NCBI GenBank assembly: GCA_963737145.1
Contig: CAVTRO010000007.1
Span: 930,001-994,000, forward strand
Source: AP-15 sp963737145
GTDB taxonomy: Bacteria; Pseudomonadota; Alphaproteobacteria; ATCC43930; CGMCC-115725
Direction: 5' to 3'
DNA length: 64,000 nt
Positions within the stretch are counted from its first letter, which is position 1, and each line of letters begins with the position of its first letter. The notes below the pieces were generated by a model, which searched no databases, had not been told where the DNA came from, and was given only the letters and a program-made list of their open reading frames with translations. A program made the translations under genes and the position numbers. Positions 57,111 to 64,000 of the stretch are shown one piece after another.

Positions 57111-57517
57111 GCATTGCAGTGGAGGCGCAATCCGCCAGGTTAATCATGTTAGCTGGCCCATGTCAGGCGAACGTCATTTCCACGTCTGACCGCTGTCAAA
57201 AATCCAGGCATGTCAAAAGCGGCTAAAATCCGGCCTGATTTGATTAATTGAAACAATCCGTCGCGAGTGGACTTAATTTTGCCATAATTCGTACGATAGT
57301 AACACAGTGGAGCCAAGCTCCCAACCGCAGTGGCAGCTCCGTTGAGTGCGACACCAGCGCGTTCGAATCCGATGCCGCTGTCCTGAATGGCTAATCGAAT
57401 TGGGAGGCAGTGGTTGTGACTGGTTTTATGCTGATGCGCCGCACCGGGCAGCTGATGCATGGCTCAAAATAACTATCGGTCGCGAGTTTTTGCTCAGCCA
57501 TCATTAGGGTATTAAAG
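57111..57517. other. 407-base intergenic region between kinase and SARP copy C
   Basis: This divergent gap is AT-richer than its flanks. It holds a short open frame on the minus strand (57149-57460) with no family resemblance, which I do not call a gene. The likely content is the promoter of the kinase near 57111 and that of SARP copy C near 57500. Nothing else is recognisable. Confidence 0.5.
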
Positions 57518-59603
57518 ATGTCTTTGACAATTCATGTGCTCGGACCTTTGATGATCGAGAGTGACGGCTATCGGCTCGACAAGCTCCCGAAAAAGGCGCG
57601 CGCGTTACTCGCTTTTCTCGCGTCGCAAAACCGCGAAGCGGTCAGCCGCGAACGATTGGCTGACTTGCTGTGGCCCTACCAGGGGTCGGAGCAAGGCCGC
57701 CACAGCTTGCGCAATTGCCTTTTGGAGCTGCGCAAAGCGCTCGGGCGAGGAGCAGCATCGGATTTGGCAGCCGACTTCGCCAATTGCCGGATCGAGGGCG
57801 CCATCGTCGACCTCAACCATTTCGAGCGGCTGTCGCGTTCGCAGGACCGCGGCGAGCTGCAGGCGGCAGCCGACTTGTACCGCGGAGATTTCCTCGCTGA
57901 TTTCTATATCGCTTCCGAGCCGTTTCAGGAATGGTTGGGAGCGGCGCGAGACCGCGCGCTTGCTGCGGTCTGTGACGTCCTGGAACGGTTGATCGCGCTG
58001 CAAGATGCGGCCGCTGACTACGAAGCCGCGATCCACTCCGGGCGCCGGCTGGTGACCCTAGACCCGCTGTCCGAAGCTGGGCAGCGCGCGCTGATGCGCG
58101 CCTACGCGCGCGGCGGCCGGCGCGGTGAAGCGCTCCGCCAGTACAAGAGCTGCGCAATGACGCTGCAACGCGAGCTCAGCGTCATGCCCGACGAGGAGAC
58201 CGAGGCGCTGGCGCGCTCGATAGCCCGTTCGGGCGGGGAGGGCCATATCGCGAGCGGCGCACCGAGCAACCAGGCTCGCCCCGCGTCGCGCACGCTGGCC
58301 GTTCGCGTGGCGGAAAGCCTAAGCCTTCGATCGCCGGAGCGGCCGAGCGCTGGGTCAGAAAAGGCGCAATGGCCATGCCTGCTGCCGAACATTGCCGTGG
58401 CAGTAGCACCGATGCGCAATCTGACGGGCGATCCCGATCGGCAACGTTTGGTGGAAGCCTTCAGCGATGACCTCGTCACCGACCTCCTCCGACAGGGCCG
58501 CGGTCTATCGCTCAAGCCGTTGAAAGGCGAGCAGCCCACAATAGCCAACCCCGCGCGGCCGCGGGCTTCAGAGCGTGAATATGACTATGTCGTTACCGGG
58601 AGCGCTCAGTGCGGCAATCGGGACAATTTGCGCGTGAATATGCGGATCGTCGATGCCGCGACCTCCGAGTTCGTCTGGGCGGGGCGGCACGAGTTCCGCC
58701 CTGAGGAACTCGCACCGATCCAGACGAGGATCACTCGGCGGATATCCCGCGAGCTTCACCTCCTGCTGCTGCAGGCGGCCAGCCGGCGGGCCGTTTTCGA
58801 CGCGGGCAACGAGCACGGCGTCAGCGAAGCGCTGTCGCGGGCGGCGAGCACACTGCAACAAGGCATGCGCGCGGAGTTCTCGGCCGAGGCACAGCGTTGG
58901 TATCTGACCGCGCTGGCGGGCGACCCACGCAACGTCGAGGCGCTCACCGGACTGGCGATAACCTGCCAACATCTCGTCAGCAACCCGTGGTGGGCAGAGC
59001 CGCGAGTCGTGGCGACCGCCGCCGACCTGGGCCGCGAGGCGGCGGCGATCGCGCTCTCGATCGCCCCGGGGCACAGCGCCGCCCATTGTGTGCAGGGGAT
59101 GTTGTACTCGGCTGCCGGACAGCTGGACGAGGCGGGCGGCGCCTTCGAGCGCGCGCTCGCGACCGATTTCAGGCCAAGGTATTGCGCACGGCTTTGCCGG
59201 GTACAATGCGGCCTTTCTCGGCCGCGCCGAGGAGACTGTGCCGGCAAACGAGCGCGCAATGACCCTCGATCGATCGGACAGACGGCACAGCATCTGGCTC
59301 TTCTTCGGCGGGTTTGCCGAACTCCTGCTCGGGCGCGCCGAGGCTTCGGTTTCCCTCCTCTGCAAATCCTTGGAACGCAATCCCAGCTATGGGAGCGCGC
59401 AGCTGTTCCTGGCAGCTGCATTGTCTACGCTCGGGCGGGACAGAGAAGCGACCGAAGCCGCAGCAAAATTCCGCGGACTCTACCCTCAGCACCGGACGCG
59501 TGCGTTTGAACAGCTCTGGCTATCGCGTTCCGGGTCTGCGGCGTACCGCGCGCAGATCCACCCGGCGTTCGAGAAAATCCGCGGGCTCGGCCTTGTCAAT
59601 TGA
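57518..59603 (+). pseudogene. SARP-type regulator: winged helix-BTAD-TolB-like-TPR, frameshifted (copy C)
   Basis: The first frame (57518-59509) closely follows copy A: LTIHVLGPLMIESDGYRL, SRERLADLLWPYQGSEQGRH, the BTAD RALMRAYARGGRRGEALRQY, TolB-like PNIAVAVAPMRNLTGDPDR and TPR-like regions up to AGGAFERALATD. At the T-run 59167-59169 one extra T shifts the frame. Dropping a T restores ALATDSGQGIAHGFAGYN in register with copies A and B, and the second frame then runs cleanly to 59603 (LRSIGQ-like text is the shifted reading). As given, the product ends in a foreign tail about 110 residues long. This is either a recent loss or a base-calling slip. Confidence 0.75.
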
Positions 59604-59624
59604 TATCGCGATGCGCTGAGTTTT

Positions 59625-60338
59625 TCATCCGCCGGAAACTTCGACAAAAACCCGAAATATCCGCCGGTCAGCCTCGCTGATCTCGAATTCCGGGTGCCAT
59701 TGCACCCCGAGACAGAAACGGCGGCGCGGATCCTCGATCCCCTCGACGACGCCGTCCTCGGCGACGGCGTCGATGACGAGCCCCGGCCCGGCGGCCTTCA
59801 CCGCCTGATGGTGCGCGCTGTTGACGCCGATTCTGTCCACTGCGGTGATGCGGTGGAGGAGGGTCCCGGCAATCACCCGGACTGTATGCCCGGGCTCGCT
59901 GCGCGGGTTGGGCTGGCGATGCGGCAGGCAATCCGGGACTTCGTCCGGGATATGCTGGATCAACGTGCCGCCGAGCGCGACATTTAGCAGCTGCTGGCCG
60001 CCGCAGATCCCGAGCACCGGCACGTCTCGCGCGAGCGCGCCCTTTGCGGCGGCGAGCTCGAAGGCGGTGCGGCGGTGCTTGGTCTTGACCGTCGGGTGCC
60101 TCGTCGCCTCCCCGAACAGCGCCGGGTCAACATCGAACCCGCCGCCGGTGACGATCAGCCCGTCGATCCGGCCGAGATACTCCGCCACCGCATCAGGATC
60201 GTGCGGCAAGAGGATCGGCAATCCGCCGGCGCGGCGCACCGCCTCGCAGTAATTCTCGCGGATCGCATACCACGGGAAATTGGAATAGCCGCCGGGCGGC
60301 TCGTGATCGAGGGTGAGACCGATGACCGGCTGTGCCAT
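59625..60338 (-). CDS. Class I glutamine amidotransferase-like hydrolase (PuuD/peptidase C26)
   Basis: A 237-residue protein. VTGGGFDVDP near residue 64, nucleophile Cys in VLGICGGQQLLNV near 110 and the His-Glu pair in GVQWHPEFE near 216 give the catalytic triad. The N-terminus PVIGLTLDHEPPGGYSNFPW matches gamma-glutamyl-GABA hydrolases (PuuD-like), which act on putrescine-derived or similar gamma-glutamyl amides. There are no polyamine genes nearby, so the substrate is uncertain. It is divergent from the thioesterase gene, whose ATG is 31 bases away. Confidence 0.85.
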   Translation of the reverse strand: MAQPVIGLTLDHEPPGGYSNFPWYAIRENYCEAVRRAGGLPILLPHDPDAVAEYLGRIDGLIVTGGGFDVDPALFGEATRHPTVKTKHRRTAFELAAAKGALARDVPVLGICGGQQLLNVALGGTLIQHIPDEVPDCLPHRQPNPRSEPGHTVRVIAGTLLHRITAVDRIGVNSAHHQAVKAAGPGLVIDAVAEDGVVEGIEDPRRRFCLGVQWHPEFEISEADRRIFRVFVEVSGG

Positions 60339-60369
60339 GCTGAAGATCCCATTCAGACTGAGAGGGGCG

Positions 60370-60765
60370 ATGAGCGAGTATTACGAGCAGCCGCTCCCGA
60401 TACGGACCTACGACATAGACTTTGCCGGCATTGTCAGCAACATCGTGTTCATTCGCTGGCTCGAGGATCTGCGGCTCGGCCTTTTGGACCAGGCATATCC
60501 GCTGATCCGGGCGCTCGCCGAGGACATCGCGCCGATCCTGTTGTCGACGCGAATCAATTACCGCCGGCCAGTGACAATCGCGGATCCGCTCGTCGGGCGC
60601 ATGCGGGTCGCGGGATTGACCCGGGTGCGCTGGCGACTCGCCGCCGAATTCCTGGTCGACGGCGCCCTTCATGCCGAGGCCGAGCAGGAGGGTTTGTTCA
60701 TGCGCCTGTCGACCCGCCGGCCGATCGCGATCCCCGAGCCCATCTGCCGCTGGCACAGCGGATGA
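60370..60765 (+). CDS. Acyl-CoA thioesterase (4HBT hotdog fold)
   Basis: A 131-residue single hotdog domain. TYDIDFAGIVSNIVFIRWLE (13-32) holds the catalytic Asp in the usual place of the YbgC-type motif (D-x-x-G-x-V-x-N-x-x-Y). It probably hydrolyses a short or aromatic acyl-CoA. GAGGGG lies before the ATG at 60370. The stop overlaps the ATG of tadA (ATGA), so translation is coupled. The enoyl-CoA hydratase downstream suggests a role in acyl-CoA metabolism. Confidence 0.85.
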   Translation: MSEYYEQPLPIRTYDIDFAGIVSNIVFIRWLEDLRLGLLDQAYPLIRALAEDIAPILLSTRINYRRPVTIADPLVGRMRVAGLTRVRWRLAAEFLVDGALHAEAEQEGLFMRLSTRRPIAIPEPICRWHSG

Positions 60766-62042
60766 CCTCGCAGCCGTCGCCGATGCAACTGGCCCTCGCC
60801 GAAGCCGAGGCGGCGGCCGGTCGCGGCGACGTGCCGGTCGGTGCCGTGCTGGTCGACGCCGAAGGGCGTGTGCTCGCCGCCGCCGGTAATCGCGTCGAGG
60901 CCGACCGTGACCCGACGGCCCATGCCGAGATGCTGGTATTGCGGACAAGCGCCGCCCGCCTCGGCACCGCGCGCCTGGCCGAATGCGATCTCTACGTCAC
61001 GCTGGAACCGTGCGCGATGTGCGCGGCGGCGATCGGCTTTGCGCGGCTCCGCCGGCTCTATTTCGGCGCGTATGATCCAAAGGGCGGGGCGGTCGAGCAC
61101 GGCCCCCGCCTGTTCGAGCAGCCGACGACGCATCACCGGCCGGAGATTTACGGCGGCATCGAGGAGCGGCGCGCCGGCGAATTGCTTCGCAGCTTTTTCC
61201 AGACCCGCCGAAAGGAGGCGATGATGCCCGATGCTTTGGTGCTCTACGATATCGACGATAAAGTCTCCATCGTCACGCTCAACCGGTCGGAAAAACTCAA
61301 TGCGATCAGCGCGGAATTGCAGCGGCAGCTGAGCGACGCATTCGCACGGGCCGACGCCGATCCCGCGACGAGCGTCGTCCTGTTGCGCGCTGAGGGCCGC
61401 AGTTTCTGTGCCGGCTACGACATTTCGGCCAAGGACCCGGGCGCCGACGATTGGCGCAGCGATGCGGCCAAGGCGCATGCGCATCTGCACCCGCAGCTCG
61501 AATTCGAGATGCTGCCGTGGACGATGAAGAAACCGGTCATCGCCTCGGTGCAGGGGCACGTGATGGGCGGCGGCTGCGAGCTCGTCATGCTGTGCGACCT
61601 GACGATCGCCGCCGACAATGCGTCCTTCGGCGAGCCGGAAGTGCGGTTCTCCAGCGTCGGCCCGGCGCTCGTGATGCCTATGATCATCGGCTACAAGAAG
61701 GCCCGAGAGCTCCTCTATTTCGGCGACACGATCGACGCCCGTGCGGCGCTCGACCTCGGCATGGTCAACCGCGTCGTGCCGCTGGCCGAGTTGCACGAAG
61801 CGAGCCTGCGCTACGCGAAGCGCCTCTCGCTGATCTCCCCGGAAGCGCTCTACGCAGCAAAGCGCGCAATCAACCGCGGCGCCGACGCAGCCGGCTTCCG
61901 CACCGCGCTCTACGCCGGCCTCGACGTCGTCGGCCCGCTCTACGCGACCAAGACCGAATTCGGCCAGCGCTTCCACGATATCGTCGCCGCCGAAGGCGTC
62001 CCCGCCGCCGTTAGATGGCGCTCGGCGCAATTCCGGGAATAA
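60762..62042 (+). CDS. tadA: tRNA adenosine deaminase-like protein fused in frame to an enoyl-CoA hydratase
   Basis: A 426-residue open frame without an internal stop. The first 153 residues are a TadA-type deaminase: MTSQPSPMQLALAEAEAAAG, zinc motif TAHAEML near residue 55 and LEPCAMCAAAI near 84. TadA converts adenosine 34 of tRNA-Arg(ACG) to inosine. The usual deaminase end (LLRSFFQTRRKE) is followed directly by an enoyl-CoA hydratase. AAAGGAGG at 61211-61218 sits before tandem ATGs at 61221 and 61224, so the hydratase can also be made separately. Whether a fused protein exists is open; loss of the tadA stop is the simple reading. Confidence 0.8.
   Translation: MTSQPSPMQLALAEAEAAAGRGDVPVGAVLVDAEGRVLAAAGNRVEADRDPTAHAEMLVLRTSAARLGTARLAECDLYVTLEPCAMCAAAIGFARLRRLYFGAYDPKGGAVEHGPRLFEQPTTHHRPEIYGGIEERRAGELLRSFFQTRRKEAMMPDALVLYDIDDKVSIVTLNRSEKLNAISAELQRQLSDAFARADADPATSVVLLRAEGRSFCAGYDISAKDPGADDWRSDAAKAHAHLHPQLEFEMLPWTMKKPVIASVQGHVMGGGCELVMLCDLTIAADNASFGEPEVRFSSVGPALVMPMIIGYKKARELLYFGDTIDARAALDLGMVNRVVPLAELHEASLRYAKRLSLISPEALYAAKRAINRGADAAGFRTALYAGLDVVGPLYATKTEFGQRFHDIVAAEGVPAAVRWRSAQFRE
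61221..62042 (+). CDS. Enoyl-CoA hydratase/isomerase (crotonase fold), internal start
   Basis: Read from the ATG at 61221 this is a 273-residue crotonase. VSIVTLNRSEKLNAISAEL, the oxyanion-hole FCAGYDISAKDP near residue 65 and QGHVMGGGCELVMLCDLTIA near 115, then FGEPEVRFSS, are typical. The second acid of classical hydratases (about Glu164) has no clear match, so the reaction could be hydration, isomerisation or hydrolysis. A strong AAAGGAGG site marks the internal start. The same frame is open upstream into tadA. Confidence 0.75.
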   Translation: MMPDALVLYDIDDKVSIVTLNRSEKLNAISAELQRQLSDAFARADADPATSVVLLRAEGRSFCAGYDISAKDPGADDWRSDAAKAHAHLHPQLEFEMLPWTMKKPVIASVQGHVMGGGCELVMLCDLTIAADNASFGEPEVRFSSVGPALVMPMIIGYKKARELLYFGDTIDARAALDLGMVNRVVPLAELHEASLRYAKRLSLISPEALYAAKRAINRGADAAGFRTALYAGLDVVGPLYATKTEFGQRFHDIVAAEGVPAAVRWRSAQFRE

Positions 62043-62080
62043 CGCACTTCGAGGCTGGGCAATAATCGGATCGGCGACGG

Positions 62081-62195
62081 TGAGACCTTCGAGACGCCGC
62101 CTGCGGCGGCTCCTCAGGATGAGGTGATTTCTTAATCCCACTATGGGCTTAACCTCATGCTGAGGAGCGCCCGAAAGGCGCGTCTCGAGCACGCG
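62081..62195. repeat. Long inverted repeat
   Basis: TTCGAGACGCCGCCTGCGGC..CTCCTCAGGATGAGG and the mirror-like CCTCATGCTGAGGAGCGCC..GGCGCGTCTCGAG form an imperfect palindrome over 110 bases. This CTCAGGATGAGG type is repeated in many alphaproteobacterial genomes. It lies 40 bases after the hydratase and may end its transcript. Confidence 0.65.
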
Positions 62196-62257
62196 CGGCA
62201 GCGAGGCAGCAATTCTTGCTCAGCCTCTTCGCGGGTTCATGCGCGCAGCGCTGCCCG

Positions 62258-62625
62258 TCATTCCGCTAGGCGCCGAACGGCCCGCACTTTGCGTGCGATG
62301 CGCACGCCCTCGGCGGGTGCGATCTCGCCGCGCCCGATGGCCGCCAGAACACCGGTCAGCACCTGCCGGCAATCCTCGGCCGTGCGCACGGAGTTGAGGT
62401 CGATGCAGAAGCGCTCCGCAGCACTGATCGAAACCGGCGGCGGCAATAGCTGCTTGGCGAGCGGCCGCAACAGATGCGGCTTGCGGTCCAGGAGATTCGA
62501 CAGCGCCTTCGCGTCACCGGCCGTGCCAACAGATCGGGCACCCGGCGGCGGGGGTTCGGGATGCCGCGCGGCCGGCCGCGCGGATTGCCTGAGCTTCCCT
62601 TCGCGAAGCGCCCGCGCGCATCGCG
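62258..62625 (-). pseudogene. Degraded DUF5681-domain gene
   Basis: The minus strand carries the DUF5681 start GRFAKGSSGNPRGRPRGIPN (around 62615-62555), but the frame breaks near 62510-62530. The rest of the domain, GDAKALSNLLDRKPHLLRPL and CRQVLTGVLAAIGRGEIAPA, is in another frame ending at 62258. DUF5681 proteins are usually intact, short and near phage or plasmid-type genes; this looks like a worn remnant or a base error. No intact start is visible. Confidence 0.55.
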
Positions 62626-62663
62626 CGCGCTACTGCATGTTCCGATCAGGTTGCCCTGATCTT

Positions 62664-62768
62664 CGTCGCCCCCGCGAAAGCGGGGCCCAGTGGCAGCCGC
62701 ACCTCGCTTGCCCCCTGTTCAAGCCAGGGGCAGGCTCTGGGTCTCCGCTTTCGCGGGGACGACGGGTC
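62664..62768. repeat. REP-like palindromic element
   Basis: CGTCGCCCCCGCGAAAGCGGGG opens it and CCGCTTTCGCGGGGACGACGGG closes it, with an extra CCCCTGTTCAAGCCAGGGG hairpin between. It matches the halves at 31456. The remaining bases to 63170 hold no gene that I can support. Confidence 0.65.
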
Positions 62769-63171
62769 TGCTTGATCGGAAGCCGCACTCGGCGAAAAGA
62801 GATCAGGAGCAGGTGTTTGAGATACTTCAATTCCTGGCCCAGGAAACAGGTGAGAACAGGACGGCGAAGGCGGATCGGGCGCGAGTTCCGGCATGGTGGG
62901 ACTTGGGGGAAGCAAGTCCAACATATGGGTTCATGGTTTGTTTCCGTCAAAGGGATTAGCCCGTTGGTTGGGCTCGGCACAAGGCGGTGGTACGATGAGA
63001 ACCGCACACCTCGGGAGTAAGTGGCGACAGCGAAGTATGGCTGGGGTTGGCGTCGGGTGCGTATCCGCGAAGCAAATGGGTGGTGTCCGGTCTCGACCCT
63101 TTCCGGACCTTCGGCTCAGCGAGCAAAAGCGCGTCCGGTGGGTAACCCGATCGCAAGTGCCGCGCACAAGA

Positions 63172-63200
63172 AAGGGCCAGCTTGATCGGCCGGCCCTCTT
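63172..63200 (-). terminator. Possible terminator after the PEP-CTERM gene
   Basis: AGGGCC (63173) and GGCCCT (63192) form a short stem on the minus strand 40 bases after the stop at 63239, followed by TTTCTTG. The stem is short, so this is weak. Confidence 0.35.
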
Positions 63201-63238
63201 CGCCCCACCATTGGCTGAGACAGCGGCGGGCGGCTGGG

Positions 63239-63859
63239 TCAACGCGCTCTGCGGCGAGACCGATAGAGCCCGAAGCCGAGCAAGGCGCCGCCAAGGAGAG
63301 TGAGGCTGGCAGGCTCCGGCACTGCTGCTGCTTCCACATCTGAGACGGCCGAGGCGGTGATGTTGGTGTTGTTGAAAGTGAAAGGTGTGGTGGTCTCGGC
63401 TACCAAGGTCGCGCCCGGGGGAGCCACCAGAGAACCACCGGGGTCGACATCGGACACGAAGCTCCCGGTCAGAGTGGCCGTACCTCCCGCGCCTCCGCCC
63501 GTGTAGCTGAAGGTGAGAATGTCGCTGATGCCACCTCCGGCCTCAGTAAACGCGATCGTGCCGCTCGTCGGTGCGACGAGCGCTCCGCCTGTGATGAACT
63601 GACCTGTGAAACTGTGAGTGATCGGACCGGTGGCGGCGGTTCCTTCCGAAACTGTCCTGCTTGCAGTGCCGAGGCTGGGCGCCAGGAGCTGCGTGCCGTC
63701 AAGGGAAAACCCGCTCCCTGTGTCAAATTGGCCGACACTGAAGACGATGTTTGGGTCCGCGCCAGCGTCATTGATGACCAAACTCGCAGCGCTTGCGGGC
63801 CTCGGTGCGATGAAAGCGATCGCCGAAATCGCCAGACCCGACGCGAGTAAACGGTTCAT
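63239..63859 (-). CDS. PEP-CTERM sorting domain protein
   Basis: A 206-residue secreted protein. Signal peptide MNRLLASGLAISAIAFIAPR then PASAASL; a Gly/Thr/Ser-rich body predicted as beta structure with no Cys; and a C-terminal VPEPASLTLLGGALLGFGLY plus RSRRR, the PEP-CTERM tripartite signal (VPEP, helix, basic end). Such proteins are processed by exosortase and tied to extracellular polysaccharide production. No exosortase lies in the window. The ATG at 63859 gives the signal at once, although the frame stays open to 63994. Confidence 0.85.
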   Translation of the reverse strand: MNRLLASGLAISAIAFIAPRPASAASLVINDAGADPNIVFSVGQFDTGSGFSLDGTQLLAPSLGTASRTVSEGTAATGPITHSFTGQFITGGALVAPTSGTIAFTEAGGGISDILTFSYTGGGAGGTATLTGSFVSDVDPGGSLVAPPGATLVAETTTPFTFNNTNITASAVSDVEAAAVPEPASLTLLGGALLGFGLYRSRRRAR

Positions 63860-64000
63860 TTGGTATCCCCTCTTTAGATTGGAAATGAGTACCTCTTGAC
63901 GGGTGTTAATGAATGTTAGTGCAAGCTTTAGGCCATTAAGGTTAATCAATGGCCTACCGACGTTGTCGCGCGCAAGTGTCAAATTTTCCGACACCGGAAC

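Noticed and set aside
57149..57460. 103-codon minus-strand frame in the gap before SARP copy C
   Set aside because: No domain, AT-rich codons, and it lies in a likely promoter region.
62893..63303. 136-codon plus-strand frame before the PEP-CTERM gene
   Set aside because: No family resemblance and it overlaps the convergent gene and terminator-like hairpin.

Overview
This 64 kb window is a GC-rich chromosomal segment of an alphaproteobacterium, most likely a soil or water member of the Hyphomicrobiales/Rhodospirillales range. The evidence is a GcrA cell-cycle regulator, the start of a 180-kDa-class NAD-glutamate dehydrogenase, class III adenylate cyclases fused to TolB-like and TPR modules, a Tad pilus locus, a PEP-CTERM protein and several REP-like palindromes of the kind common in this class. 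No integrase, transposase, CRISPR array or rRNA was seen. One tRNA, Arg(CCG), is present.

Region 1 (1-20.6 kb) is mostly housekeeping: gdh (partial), a Nudix hydrolase, a methyltransferase, gcrA, acs with a neighbouring LuxR-type regulator whose receiver is degenerate, an EVE protein and RNA ligase-like ThpR. It continues with the conserved divergent arrangement of a TesA-like esterase opposite a YbbA/YbbP-like ABC exporter, a Bax inhibitor-1 protein, a broken cyclic-nucleotide-binding gene, and polA behind a zinc-ribbon gene. A lipoprotein lipase and a CarS-like (CDP-archaeol synthase family) gene form a small lipid operon, followed by a metallophosphoesterase. PolA appears to have lost two proofreading residues.

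Region 2 (20.8-25.6 kb) begins at tRNA-Arg. It carries two family 2 glycosyltransferases, a TylF-type methyltransferase and a flippase-like membrane protein interrupted by an in-frame TAG. It reads as a surface-glycan patch.

Region 3 (25.8-43 kb) has an accessory metabolic run: MFS, metallo-beta-lactamase fold enzyme, two overlapping polysaccharide-deacetylase-like genes, an SMP-30 lactonase and a zinc alcohol dehydrogenase. Next come two tandem adenylate cyclase-TolB-TPR proteins, two more MFS transporters, an envelope/stress pair, an aldo/keto reductase and an odd PP-loop-like protein.

Region 4 (43-59.6 kb) is the most distinctive. A Tad pilus operon (flp, cpaB, cpaE, cpaF, tadB, tadC, tadG- and tadE-like genes) is bracketed by three related large regulators: winged-helix plus BTAD plus TolB-like plus TPR, a copy lacking the DNA-binding half, and a third copy with a frameshift. 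A hybrid histidine kinase lies at the 3' end. The locus has no visible secretin, CpaD, prepilin peptidase or TadD. The same TolB-TPR body is used by the two cyclases upstream, so five proteins in 27 kb share it.

Region 5 (59.6-64 kb) holds a class I glutamine amidotransferase-like hydrolase, a hotdog thioesterase, a tadA gene that runs without a stop into an enoyl-CoA hydratase, a decayed DUF5681 gene, repeats and a PEP-CTERM protein. Five coding sequences in the window are interrupted (four by frameshift, one by a stop). Real decay and sequence error cannot be separated by reading alone.
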